Shown here piece by piece: positions 1 to 14,100 of a stretch of DNA of 64,000 nt. This DNA comes from Malurus cyaneus samueli (Eukaryota > Chordata > Aves > Passeriformes > Maluridae). Each line of letters begins with the position of its first letter. Position 1 is the first letter of the stretch. The stretch is taken from NCBI GenBank assembly GCA_009741485.1, contig CM019220.1, positions 24,456,646-24,520,645 on the forward strand, written 5' to 3'. The notes below the pieces were generated by a model, which worked only from the letters and a program-made list of their open reading frames with translations, did not search any database and was not told the DNA's origin. Made by a program: the position numbers and the translations under genes.

Positions 1-1929
1 AAAGCCAACTGAGAACATGTTCAGTTATTTTTTTGTTTGTTTTAGAATACAAATGTTGATGTTAGATATTCCTGTCTGTTCTTACCTTGATCTTCCCATA
101 AATTTTTTACAGAAGTAGGTAAATGGCAGCTTTTGGACAGGGCTTCATATTGAACTAGCCAGCTATTGTAATATTTTATATCAAAGATTACTAATTATAT
201 ATTTCAAGTAGGGTATAAGGCTTAATCAGTTTAATCATCAAGACATAATATTAGGTCACTGGAGCATTCCATCAGTAAGATAAAGTGGCATAAAAGTGAA
301 GATAACTTCATGACATTTTAAGAAGTCAGGTCTCCAGGACTGTGAAGTAGATCAGTGTTGGTTACTTGTGCTTATTATTTTAATTTGGAGGAGGTTGGGT
401 TGTGGATTGGGGCTGAAGCAACAGCCACATGACTTTCAGAGACTGCTCTCCTTTTTCTTGCTTCATGAAAGAAATGAAACTTGTTAGATGAGCAAAATAA
501 ATATTCAATTTATAATTATTTTCAGACCTTCAAGTGGCATTTCTTTCAGAGGCTTGCAGTTTCCCTTTAAATACAGTATCAGTGTCTCACTGTTAGGATT
601 CGTTTACTCTTTTAGCCTGCTCTGTGTCACGTGTGATTAGACTATAGCTTATTATTATGCCACTTAATCTTGTTACTATATCAATTTTGAATTTATTTAA
701 AATAAGAGACTACCTTAGAAGCAAGCTTTTGAAAATACTTATTTACATATATCTAAACAAGAAAGTTACTTTAAATAATGTGATGTTTTCCTCCAGAATA
801 ACTCATCCCATTAACCTGTGATGAATATAGTGATCTACAAATTTCATTTTATTTATTGCTGTTCTGCCTTTGAAAAGTACATACCACTTAAAAGCTTAGC
901 TTTTAAAGTCTGAGAATAATGTAAGCTTAAAATAAACACTATAACAAGTATTTGTTCACTAAGAAGACTTTGCTTTTAAGGACCCTTGATACAGTTTGTT
1001 TGAGGACCTGATTTCAGTAACATACTGGGTAAGGTCCACATCCATGTATATTAATATGGAATATACAGTCCTTCATACAGTTTTGCTCTAGCCCAAAAGC
1101 TGGCCTATGAACAACTGTTACTAAAAGCCTGGTTTTATTTATAGTGAGTATTTGAAAAATTAAAGTACATCCTGCAATGTTTTGACTCCTTAATTTAAGA
1201 TAGAAATCACTGTGTTAGCTAAATGGAGATGTCTTTTTCATTAATAGGATTTCTACATATTTACTTAACATATATCTGGGATATATTTTTCAATTCATAC
1301 TGAACTATAGCTATGTGGTTTTTTAAAGATATTTCAAACTAAAACAGCAGCTTTGATCAAATAATGTTTTGTGTTAATATGCTTTGAACATTTCAATATA
1401 TGATTGCTCTTGCATTTCCCGGAAGTTCTGCATTTTAAAAGACTTCAACGTTAATTTATTTGCCAGTGGTAGTAGTTCTATTGACAGTGTCAATTGCTTA
1501 TATATATATATATATGTGTATGTGAGGGGGTAAAAGCTTTATTTTAAAAAGGGCTTGATGAATATTCTTAGTCTCATGAAATTTTTGCTGGAACCCACAG
1601 ATACAGTTGTCTTGGGAATCAAAACAGTTTATAGAAGTACTGGTGTAGTATGTGCATTGATTAGAGTTTTATACTTGTGGATTGGAGAGGTATTCAAGTA
1701 AAATGAGTATTTTCCATGCTTGAAAGTGTTTCAGCCCAGGTTGGATGGAGCTCTTGGGCAACCTGGTCTAGTGGAAGGTGGCCATGCCCATGGCAGGGGG
1801 GTGGAACTAGCTTGCCTTCCTACCCAGGCTGTTCTGTGATTCTAAACAAACTGTGAATATAAAATCATCTTTATAGCTGCAACTTTGTTTAATTTTACGA
1901 AGAAATTATTTTTTTTTTGTTTCTCAAAG
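1..1929 (+). other. NCKAP1: NCKAP1 intron, 3' part
   Basis: This AT-rich sequence ends in a strong acceptor: a T-rich tract and then AG at 1928-1929. It contains a short TA repeat at about 1500-1515 and a CR1 fragment at 1722-1844. I see no coding exon in it. The donor of this intron lies before the window. Confidence 0.85.
1722..1844 (+). mobile_element. CR1 LINE 3' fragment
   Basis: The stretch contains the typical CR1 3' terminal words: a 'ttggatggagct' block, 'caacctggtctagtggaagg', a 'catggcaggggggtggaact' block and an end close to 'tctgtgattct'. It is 5'-truncated, as most CR1 copies are, and lies in sense orientation in an NCKAP1 intron. The part before the terminal repeat has diverged. 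Confidence 0.85.
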
Positions 1930-2148
1930 GTCAATTGTTGGAATGACTATGTATAATCAGGCAACACAAGAAATTGCAAAGCCTTCGGAGCTGTTGACCA
2001 GTGTAAGAGCCTATATGACAGTCCTCCAGTCAATAGAAAATTATGTGCAGATTGACATTACACGAGTGTTTAACAACGTTCTGCTTCAGCAAACCCAGCA
2101 TTTAGATAGTCATGGTGAGCCAACCATCACCAGTCTGTACACAAATTG
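1930..2148 (+). CDS. NCKAP1: NCKAP1 coding exon (residues 719-790, W791 split)
   Basis: The exon begins with the third base of an Arg codon and reads [20 protein letters not shown] and on to ...PTITSLYTN. The donor gtaagt at 2149-2154 splits Trp791 after TG. The first visible ATG at 1943 is an internal Met, not a start, because the HEM-family reading frame runs through it from the splice site. Confidence 0.96.
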
Positions 2149-5100
2149 GTAAGTAATTATACGAATGCTTGTTATGAAAGTTTTAGAGATTTTTTTGTTG
2201 CTGTTTAATGAAAAATATGGAATTGAAGAAGTGGAGTTATTTTAAATTTTCACAAATTTCCCACATCCCATGTTTATTTCTCTCAAAGTTTGCCTGTTGG
2301 CAAACTTTTTACACTTTTTATAGGATGAGATATGGAGTAAAATGCAGGCATCAATTAAACTGTGCAAATAAAACTTCAGTCTATGGGTTTTGCTGTCCCT
2401 TGCCACACAACTACATTACATCTGTATAGATTATGCATGAGCATGTGTCTTCAGCTAAAACTTTTCCCCTTTCTGATAAGGTATTTGGAAACTTTGCTAC
2501 GGCAAGTCAGCAATGGTCACATAGCATATTTCCCAGCGATGAAGGCATTTGTGAATTTGCCTACAGAAAATGAATTGACATTTAATGCTGAGGAATACTC
2601 TGATATATCAGGTAAACTTTGATATTTGTACTCAATATTTGTGAAGGATAATTATTGTATTGTTTGAGTAATTGGAATAACAGCATTCTCAGAGCAACTG
2701 TTACTGAAATAACAGAGTTAACATTTGTTAGTTTTCAGTACTATTTTAAATACTGTTTATTCATGCTGCCTCTTGTCTCACTTTTCCTATTTCTAGTCAA
2801 AGTAGCATTGCATTTAAGCTAAAGAGATGAGTACATGATATGTTGGTGACTACTGCTCCAATTCTACCATACGAGTTCTTGTCTTTAAAATTATACTTTG
2901 GAATGGTTGCACATAAAACACCATGCTAGATACGTGATGGGCTGCAAATAAAGGAAGATGAAATGTTTGAAGTATAACAGTTTCTTCTGTTTCTCAGAAA
3001 TGAGAGCCCTTTCTGAACTTCTAGGACCATATGGCATGAAGTTCTTAAGTGAAAGTCTAATGTGGCACATCTCTTCACAAGTTGCTGAGCTTAAGGTAAC
3101 ATTGGAAACTGGTGGGTGAGAAGGCAGTAGCTTTCTGGTTAAGCTTCCTTTAAGATATTTAATAGCTATGTTTCTGCATGCCATCTTTTTTAAATGAGTG
3201 CATCAAACAAACTGATAAAACTGTGAATTTTACTCTTCTTTTGTTGTAAGGTTGCACAGGTAGTATGTGTGTATCCCGCATTCTTCAACAGCTTGAATGT
3301 GCAGGACTTTATGCAGGCTGTTCATTTCTATGTTAGACATCCTAAGTTAGAAGTCAAGCTTCATTTTATCATCAGTGGGAAGAGAAATGTTTTTCAAGAT
3401 CTTCAGGTGTTTTGGAAGCCCTTACCCAAAACTGTTGATTCTCCAAACACTGCAGGAAAATCTCAAATCAATCTTAGTAATCTATAAAGACTTACTTTCT
3501 TAACTATGTGTGTTTGTATTTATTGTGTAGTTTACATGGATGAAAGACTTCAGGTTCTTTTTTCTTTGTTAATTTTCCTCATTTTTACATATGTCTTTCC
3601 CCCTGGCACAACAGTAAGCATTTATTATAAATGTCTGTGTTCTGATAAGTAAATCTGACATCTGCAGCAACACAATTAATAAAATTAATGCAATGAGATT
3701 AGAAAATTAGAAATTAGCCTTTCAAGGAAGATAGTTTCATGTATATTCAAAGCAGCAAACTATGACAGGGGAACCACTTGGTACCTGTGTAGCTGTTTCT
3801 GCAAAGAGGTTTTAGTAAATGTAATAATAGATACTACTTTCTGTGGATAGTCATACTGTTGAAATGTCACTAATTCGATAGATTTGTTTTTCATATGGCT
3901 TGTTCTTTTAGTGTCATTTCCAAATTTAATTCCAGTTGTTATTACATCTCATAATTTTCAGTTTATTTAACCACTAATTAAACTAAGGAATTTGTTGTAA
4001 CTATTCATGTATGCTGTATTTTTCAAAAAAAGCACATGAATACCTAAGAGATCTAAGGAACTTCCTTTTGTTCTTCAATAATGATGTATTATTAGCACAC
4101 AAGAGATCTACATTTTCGTAGCTGTTGATTGTCCTCTAAACCTAAAGAGAATTACTTTTCCCTTTCTGAAATAGAGTACTTAGCATTCTGACTGCAAAAG
4201 TATTTTTATAAGAATAAATTACCTATTTTTTGCTTGATGAGAGTTTAAAAATACAGCTTGGCACAGCCTAAATTCCTCAGCTAGCAGGAAATTTGGATCT
4301 GACATTTTAGAGGTGTGATTATGCAATCTCTGTAATTTGAATTTTAATCTGATACATATTTTGAGAATGATTTCAGGAAAGTTATTACATTGACTCTGAT
4401 GTTACAATTTCCATGTATGAATGCTGTTAAAAATTAGAAACAGACGCCTTTTCTTTTGGTCAAACTGAAAACCAGTGCACTTGAGTTTAACCATTTCAGG
4501 CTAAGGTGTTGGGACTTGAAGGTATGTCTTTGCTTTTATTTTATATTATAGTGGAAGAAAAGTTAGGTGGACCACCAAGGTTTAACAATCTGACTTCCAC
4601 TCTTGATTCTGGTTTTCAATTTTACCAGCGTTAAATTTCAGCATAGTTAGTGAAAGCAATCCAAAAGAATGGATTATTTTGTGAATTAACATTTTTATTA
4701 TAATATGTTTACTTCTAAAAAGCTGAGTGGCACAAGGACCTATTGTCTGATTTTATTGAGTTACATTCTTTGTTTTAAGATGTGGTACACATTGCTCAAT
4801 ACAAAAGCTGTGTTCTAAGAGGTATCTAGTCTCCTGCTTTTTGATTCAGAGTTTGGTTTGTTCTATAGTAAAACCTGATAATATTGTGTTCTCAATTGGA
4901 CAGTATCAATGTGTACACCTGTATTCCATGGGGTTAGTTGCTTTTCTGCAGAGTTGAAATGTCCTAAATCAGGCATTTATCCAGTTAACATGCTGAAATG
5001 TATGGCTGACATGAATCCTTGCTTCTTTATAGAAACTTGTGGTGGAGAATGTTGAAGTTCTAACACAAATGAGGACCAGCTTTGACAAGCCAGACCAGAT

Positions 5101-8100
5101 GGCAGCGCTCTTTAAAAGATTATCATGTAGGTAACTAACAAGATCCTACTAAAAACACAATTATATTTTAATTTGTCTTCATAAAGAAAATGAGAAAAAT
5201 TAATTTCTCTGTATTGAGTATTCATAAGCAGTAAAATGGACATGAGCTCATATAAACTGACAGATCATTTCAAACTTCCAGTCTTCTCATGTACAAAGTG
5301 AGATTTCAGTGTTATTTAGTGCACAGGCACTATAGTAATAATGAACTTTGAGCATCATTTCAGGGATGATAGTACTTAACTGTAGCAGCAGTAATCTGGA
5401 AACCGGGTCTAGAGTTCTAGAATGTGAAACAAAATACAATTGTAAAAAGAGGCCTTTTGTCCTCAAGAAAGCACAGAACCAGTGTTAGCATCTAGTACTG
5501 TCAGCTGTGTGTACTAGATTTCAATATACTTTGTATTCCAAGAAGTGGTAAATGTGATAGTCTTTCGCTGAAAGTCCCATTCTGGATTCAGCTGTTAAAA
5601 CCTGCTTTAGCACTGGCTATTTTGGCTCTTTTTAGGAATGCCACTGTTTCAGTACCTTTCTGTTTTCAGTATTTTGTTAGATATTTTGCTTCTCTAATTT
5701 GAAAAATTGAGCTTGTAAAAATCAGCGCTTTGTTCATTGTTCTCTTTTCAGCTGTTGACAGTGTTTTGAAGAGAATGACAATTATTGGTGTTATCTTGTC
5801 TTTTCGGTCACTGGCACAGGAAGCACTTAGAGATGTAAGAAAGAATTGAATATGTTCTGAATCATTTTCATTGTATTTAACTTAATGGCATTATACAATA
5901 TTTGAAGCTCTACTGTTCAGGAATGCTGCCTCTTAAAAGGCTGACCTGGTTAAAATGGCAACACTCAGTTGTAACTGAACTTTGAATTGCAACTTGGGTG
6001 AGGGATTTTTTTTTTTATTTTTTGAGTACTGTTCAGAGAAATGTTGCATCCAAACATCAAATTTAGTTTAGATTATATTTTTTGTGTTTACTTATTTTAA
6101 AGGCTGTTATTTTATTTCATTCTTGAAAATATTTATTAAACTTTAATGTCTTACATCTACAAACAAATTCAAATGCATATAAAATAAAATCCATTAAAAA
6201 GTAATTAAGCTCAGTAAAGTAATGGTAGTGTCTAACTGATGATTAACAGGGGAAGTAATTTTTCTCATTTTGTATGTGTTTGTGTCTCCCAGGTCCTATC
6301 CTACCACATTCCTTTCCTTGTAAGTTCCATTGAGGACTTCAAAGATCACATTCCAAGAGAGACTGACATGAAGGTAATGTTTTGCTCAAAGGGTGACAGA
6401 GTCATTTTGGAGTTTACTGAAAATATGTAAGGGGCAAGACTTTCATACTTAGTGCTGACCATCCAGACACATAAAGAACCCTTTTAAGAGCTTAGTAATT
6501 GTAGATCTGCAGCCTCCTAATCTTCCGTGGAAAAAATCACAACAAACTGATAGGATAAGCACAACTTTCTATCTCTGTTTGCCTGCAGAAACAGAGGTGG
6601 TAACTGAAGTTACCAAGCAAAGTATAAATAGTTTTAAAGCTGTTGATGAAATGAATACTTATTATGAAATGTTATTTTTATTTTACTATTCCCGAAACTT
6701 GTGATTTGGGGTGACTGCCAAAATGGGGATTTCTTCTCCTTTTATTTGGGTATTTTTAATACTAAATTGTTGGGTTGTCTATACAGACTTCTAGAAACAG
6801 GCTTACATTTGTTCCATTGTGCATATAGTGATAAGACATGGGGGAATGGCTTTAATGTGACAAGAGAGTAGGTTAAGATTAGATATTAGGAAAAAACTGT
6901 TGATTTGAGGGTGGTGAGGCCCTGGCACAGATTGCCCAGAGCAGCTGTGGCTGCCTCATCCCTGGAAGTGTCCAAGGCCAAGTTGGATGGGGCTTGGAGC
7001 AACCTGGGACAGTGGAAGGTGTTCCCCCCATGGCAGGGGGGTGGGGCGAGATGGGCTTTAAGGTCCCTTCTGATGCAAACCATTCTGGGATTCTTTTGAG
7101 CCTGTTGGCTGTGAACCATGCCCGTCCATATGCTCTGTAATTCTTCTCATGCAGGACGGTGCAAACAGCATTGTACATTTTTCATATCAAAACTTCCCTC
7201 AGGTACCAGGCTGGAGCACACAAAGGATAGTTTGCACAAAATTCACTACATACTTTAGATCTGGTAGAGAAAATATGTTAGTTTCTTCTGAACATTAAAG
7301 AAAGATGTAGAAATAGCTAATTGGAAATCAGGTTGTTGCTTTGGAGGTAATGTGGGAAAGTATATGAGTTTTGTTTGGCTTGACACAATGAAATTGCAAT
7401 CTGCACAAAGTACAGCTGCAGCTGCTCTGTGGAGGATAGAAACAAACAAAATCTACAGTATCTGTCTAATATTTGCCAAATCTCTGAAATTCCTTAGTGC
7501 CTCAAACTCATTTTAAGCATGACAGCAAAAACTATTTCATCATCTTTATGTGAAAGCCTTCAGTGTTGTCTTTCTTGTGGTTCTCAGGTGGCAATGAATG
7601 TATATGAACTGTCATCAGCTGCTGGATTGCCTTGTGAGATTGATCCTGCCTTGGTTGTAGCACTGTCTTCCCAAAAATCGGGTAAGAAGTTCCAGTTTAA
7701 AAAATACAAACGTTAAAAAAAGAAGTGTTTTAAGTGCTAGAAGGGAACTTGTATATCTTGACTCCTTTGTATTCCTTCAATAAACTTCATAAATGGCATA
7801 AGAGGATGAATTACTTGTGCCTGCTGTTTACTCGTGTTAGCTTGAGAATCTTTTCAAATACATGCGAATGGATGTGCCTGGCCTAGAAAAGGATAACAGG
7901 TACATGCTGAAGGAATTTAATGGTGAACACTGCTGTAATTTAAGAACAATGACAATAAGAGTGTCTTGTGAACAATTTGATCAGTTCTGTTGCACAGATA
8001 TGTAACAAATCTGTCACCTAAGTAAGCATTAGGAGCTGAATGCAGCTCATGAATTTCACAATATTTTGTTACCATTGTGTCCTAGAAGTGTTAACATGAA

Positions 8101-11100
8101 GTTTACAAGGGAAAAACAAGTAAAATAAACATATTAATTCTCTAATGTATCATGCTTCCTATTCGTTGCTCTAAGGTACTTTTCAGTTTTGTTTACTCTG
8201 GCATGTTCAAAGACAGGGGTTAAGACTCCTAAGTGTTTTTTGATGATCTTCAGCTTTTTTTTCTATCTTCCTTACTGAGCATTTCATTATTTCCCCCCAC
8301 CCCGTATGTTGTGGTGATGTAGTTAATGTTAGAATCAGACCCTGAATATTTTAAATGCTACCTAAGTTGTTTCTTTCTTGTTCAATAGTAGTTATTTTGA
8401 GAGGGGAAAATACAGAGGGGCATTTCAATATTTGAATTAAAGTCCCAAGCACAATTTCTTTGTGCACTTAAGAAGTGGCAACCCAAAGTGTATTTGTTCT
8501 ATCTGCATTACACGTATAATATACAGAAGTGTATCTTTGTAAGGTATCTGGTGTCTAAAATGACATTTTAAATGGATTATTTTCATTGTGGCATAGCTAT
8601 GAAATGTTTAAGATGGAGAATTTCTGTATATTCTTAAAATGTTTATGACCTTGTATTTTGATTGCTACCTTTCAAGTTTGAAATATTTTGCTTTTATTCA
8701 ATTTTCATAGAGACAAGTTCTGTATGTCACCAATTTAGACTTCTTTTTTAACTAATCTTAGACTAATGTGTGGTGATGCTATTTTTGTAAGCACAAGGTT
8801 TTAGTGTGAATTGAGATGAGTGCACCATCACCTTCTGCTCAGTTTGCCTAAAGGAGAGTGCAAGAGAAGCTCTTCTCACCTTAGAGCAATAACTAGATTT
8901 ATTCCAGCATGGAAAGGTCACTATTCTGCTCACCATGTTAAAGACTTAGTAACTAAATCATTAGAAGTGATAGCATGGCAGGGGCTTCTTTTTGTTCTCT
9001 TGGATAACAGACTGGACAGTTTGCAGCTCTACTCTGTGTCTTTTGGCAATATTCTTTTGATGATACTCTTCACAACACAGACATTTGCTTTGATGGATTT
9101 TGTTCTAAAATTCAATTTGGTCAAAGATCCTAATCTATCTGCAGCTGAATGGAAATATTTCAAGATTACTTATTTAATTAAAGAACTTTATTATTTTTGT
9201 TTTTAGAAAACATTAGTCCAGAAGAAGAATATAAAATTGCTTGCCTTCTCATGGTCTTCGTTGCTGTCTCCTTGCCAACTTTGGCTAGCAATGTGATGTC
9301 TCAGTATAGCCCCGCCATCGAAGGTAATGTTGAGTTGGCTCAATATTTGCTGTGAATGCTGTCTTCACAGTAGTCCTGGTAGTGTCTTGAATGCATTTGC
9401 CTTTAATATTTTATTACATTTTATAGTGAACAAATTTAAAAATCAGTTAGCCTTAATTTAGGCAAGTTCTTCTGGAAGTACTTTAAAAAACATTTACTTA
9501 ACTGTCGTTTGAGATAACTTTCTATGAAAAATGAATTTGGTACTTGAAATTTTCAGAACAGTTCAGTTACTGCAGGGGGCACTCTTGTCCTAATGTGGAA
9601 TTGTTGGAGCACACAGTCTGAATTAATTAATGTGACACTTAATATTTAATATAGTATAGTCTAATAAGTATTAATGTTTTAGTCATCTTTACATTGGCTT
9701 TCGCTAGTCATACGAGGTGTTTTTCTATATTTAATATGCTGTTCATATTGCCAAGCATAAAGTTTTGAAAACAGAATCTGGAAGGTGTAAATGGTGAATG
9801 GAATTATTTCCTAATAATAGTTCAACTTTCTTATTTAAAAAAAATAATCCTTGCCTCAACAAAATTCTTTGCGTGTAAATCCACAAAAGTTTTCTTTCTC
9901 TTTTTAAGTTGAAAAAGGGCAATATTGTTTCAACACATACAAAAGTCACCTTTCAGCTGTTAAAGCTATTTCTTTTGTAATGTGTAACATGACTCACATA
10001 AAAGATCATGTTTATACTACTTCAACTCACTTGGATGGATGTTTTCCCTAAGTGTTTTTTAAAATTGCATTATTTTTAATTTGCTCAGAATTGTAACTCA
10101 CAAAGTAAGTGTGAACTGGCTTCTGAAAATTTAAAGTACCAGGAAAATTCCAAAAATTTCGAAAGCATTCTGTATCACTTAATGAAGTACGCAAATCACA
10201 TTTTTTAGAGACCCAGGATTGTTGTTTTACATGGGATTAATCAGCCTTTTCTTCAGCTTTGAATGATTAGGGATCTGTTGTCTATAGTTCCATTTTTAAA
10301 CAGATAGTGTAGACTGCTCCAGTTGTGAAAAATGTTAGATAAATCTGATGTAGGAGTAGAACTTGAATATTGATTTTAAAAGTTAAGAATTTTAATTTTA
10401 AAAGCTTTTTCTGATGAAATGGGAGAATGATCTGTAATCTGCAGAGTTGTTTCCTGTCATCTGTGCTCTCATAGTATTTCTGCTGCTCTTTGCAAGCTTT
10501 TTCCAAGTAATGATGCTTGAGTAAAAATCTTGGAATATAGGCAAGAGCAGGGAGTATCTAATGTGATTGGTGAGGGGCACAGGTAGAAACTTCCTTGTTT
10601 GAAGACAATAAGACTCTCTTTGCTCAGTCCAAATAAACTTGTTTATGTGCATATAAGACCAGATTTCTTAAAAAATACCTAGTTACAGTGTGGTAAGAGA
10701 AATTCATTGGAAGCATTTCCTGCTACCAGTTTCTCCTTTAAAGGGTCTTACCACCTTTAGAGTCTCAAAACCTGTGTGGCTTGCTAGGGGGCAGTACTAA
10801 AAGTTTTACTGGTGATTTGTGTTTTTAAATTTACCCCTCTGCAAATTAATTTCTAAGAATACGTCAGGCTAGTGAGAGGTTCTCCAGCAGGTTAGAGCTC
10901 AGGTAGGTTTGCCTTCCTCAAACTTCCTTTCTTTTCAAGACTCTCTTATTCATCATGTTCTTAGCAGGCTGAAACAACAGATAATTCTTATCTTCTGCCT
11001 GGTTTATATCATGTAGCTTAAATATTCCAGTTTATGTGGTTTCATTTACATTAAATAGCTCTGAAGTCAGGGAAAACCTTGCTTCAATGTGAGTTCTCAA

Positions 11101-14100
11101 AGTAAGTACAGTTGATAGATGACATTTAACTGTGACTGGAGAGAAGTTGCATCTTGCACTCAAGACCATGTTAGGAGTTGCTGCTGATTCTGTGGGACAT
11201 GGCCTATGTATTACATAATTGGGCTCTTTTATTGAGAGGAAAATGTAGCAAAAGGTATACATAAAATATGTTCACTCTACAAAAATAACTGAACAAACAG
11301 AGCAGACCTTGTCATTCCTGCTTTCCTTGCGTAATACTACTTTTTCTTGTGTTCTACCCTATTGTAGAACATCTGGCTTAAAACACATAATATAAGTGGT
11401 ATTTCCAGAATGTGAACTTGAAAAATGCTGCCTTATGAACTAAATTCCCTGGACAAATCCTGAATTAATCCATCAACAAGTCACGGATTTGAAGGAGTTT
11501 CAGCTTTCTAATCTGGCAAGACACATCTCCCAAATACAGATGGTGCTTGGACAGCTGTAGCAGTGTCTGCATTCTCTCTGCCTACTTCAAATCTGTTTCT
11601 TCCACAGGTCCCAGATAAAGGCTCAAAGTCTAACAGACCTTTACTTTTGTTTCTATCATAGAATCTAAACTGCTTGTCAAATACCAGGCTAGAGGACAGA
11701 TTTGTCAACTAGAGGGTAGAATAGAACATTAGTCTGCAAGAGCTATAGTTCTTTTCTAGCTACTTGAAACTTACTGCAAGTTAGAAGACAGAAGTTCCTT
11801 TGCTTTTTCTACAGCCTGAGATATAAAAAAGAATTCACTTTCATGAAACAAGCCACTTCAAAGACAAATACAGATTTGAATCAGAATTAAGCAGAACAGA
11901 TTTTCTTGACTGATGTTCACCTGAAAATTAGAGACAAAGTTGGGGTATCAAATCCGGGAGCCCTGCTGATGGAGATCCACAGGGATCTTCACTGGGACCT
12001 ACTAGTCAGCAAAGTCACAGACCACCTGAATGGGGGGCTGAAGAATGAAGTAGGAAAATGTATATATCACACAAAGTTGGTAAGAGTATTAGAGGAGTGA
12101 AGAGCTGCAGAGATATGATACTGAGTAAATTGGGCAATAAAATAACAGCTAAAGTTAATTTTAAGTAACAATAGTGATATGCATGGAGAAAAAAATGATT
12201 TTTCGCATGTGGAGTGATGGGGCTGACCTCACCATTCAAACATGAACTTGGAGTTATGATAAATGACTGAATGAAAAGATGAGCTCAGTGCTCAACAATG
12301 GTAGAAAAAAGCATGTTTGCATGCTTGAGTACTTATTAACTCCTTCAAAGACCTTCTTCTTTTCATATGCTCACACTTTCCCAAGTTATTTCCCCAAGTG
12401 ACTATTAATTTTGTTGTAAAGTGGTATATTTGACTTAATTTGCCTGAAAGAAGTATCAGATGTACTGAGGAGCAATTATTCTGCTCTCTTTGAAAACTGA
12501 TGTCATTTAACCACCTTCCAGGGCTCTGAAGCTTGACTAAATTTTAGGCAAGATGTTACATAAAAATTAGTAACGGAACACCTTTGTTCTGGAGTGCCTA
12601 TAGATCTCTTTGAGGAATAATCTGGGCATGAGATGATCATTTACACAGAGGGGGAAAGAAATGGTCAATTAGCTTGTGAAGATCCTGTTTACTTTTCTCT
12701 TTTTGGCCTAGTCAAGTGTTAACACTCTTTAAGTTTTGTAGAAACCAAATAAACATCCAATATATCCCTTATTTCTAAAATCCCCAGGTATCTTTCTCAG
12801 GTTGTTGTGAACATTAGGATTTGGAAGGGAGATCTGTACTTCTGATGCCTTTCCTGATAGCAAGTTCAGTGTGGAAGAGTACCTTGCTCTCATTGTGTAA
12901 GATGCTAAAAGTTCTTCTTTCATTGTCACAAGTCTCTTTAGTCTTTGTGATATTTTCCTAAGAATACTGTCTTTTTCAAACATGGTCCTGAGGTGATTTG
13001 TGTATGCTTTTGTTTAGGGCATTGCAACAACATTCACTGCTTGGCAAAAGCTATCAATCAGATTGCTGCAGCTTTATTTACAATCCACAAGGGAAGCATT
13101 GAAGACCGTCTCAAAGAATTTCTGGCTGTATGTATAACTTTATTCCTACTTGTGAAAATGCACTGTTGATTTGGGAGCAATGCAACCCTGGTTTTGGTGC
13201 TGAAGAGAGAAGCATGTTTTCTGTATGTTTCTGTATACAAGTCTATACATAAATTAAATTTTGCAGCACCTCTTTGTAGACACCTGTGTGTGATGTTGGA
13301 ATGTTAAAGGAGCAAATCAGTGCAAGTGTCATAATTCTTTTCAGTACAACCTTTAGTGTTTTAGCACATATTATTTCTCACATTATGGGGCTCACAACTG
13401 GAAAAAAGAAGGTGCAATGCATATAAAATTAAAATTCTGTCTAACTAATTTTTTCCCATGATGTGGTGGATACTTTAGTTAGTTACCTTCTTTAAAAAAG
13501 GAAAATAAACTTCAGGATGGCTTTTGTGTTGTGCTTTTTGACACACTTGCCCTTCTAAAACATGAAGAGCCACATAGCAGTGTGTTACAGGGCTAGTTGG
13601 GAAGAGGAAATTTTTTATGCCTCAGAATAGATTGAAGATAAAAGCTACTGAAATCTTTAGTGATGCTTGAAAAAAAAAATCAGAATCTTTAGGTCATGGT
13701 GATGTGTTTGAAGTACATTTTGATGTGCTGCTTGAATAGAAATAAAATTTTTAAGTGGCTCTTAGTTCACCAGTACTAGAAGGAAACTAAAGGCTAAAAT
13801 AGCAGCATCAGTTTAATTTTTAAAAATTATTATTGATTTTGAGTGGGTTTTGATTTTTCAGTGTGGCATTAAAATTGGGGGAGAAAATCTCTTTATTTTA
13901 CATAAATAACTTAAGTAACTTTCTGTAACTAGAAGTTCACAGAATCAGGGGGTTTTTTTGCCTTAAAAGAATCTTTCCCTTTTGGAAATTAATTGCATTT
14001 TGTAAAACAGAAAAAATCCCTATGGTCATTGACCTTGTCTAAACTGTTAGCTGTAAAACATGAAAGAGAAATGGTTGCATCAAGTTGCATACATTTGACA

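Noticed and set aside
3269..3487. 72-codon open frame in an NCKAP1 intron, considered as an extra exon
   Set aside because: The residues encoded on either side of the intron are contiguous in NCKAP1, and the frame resembles no known protein.
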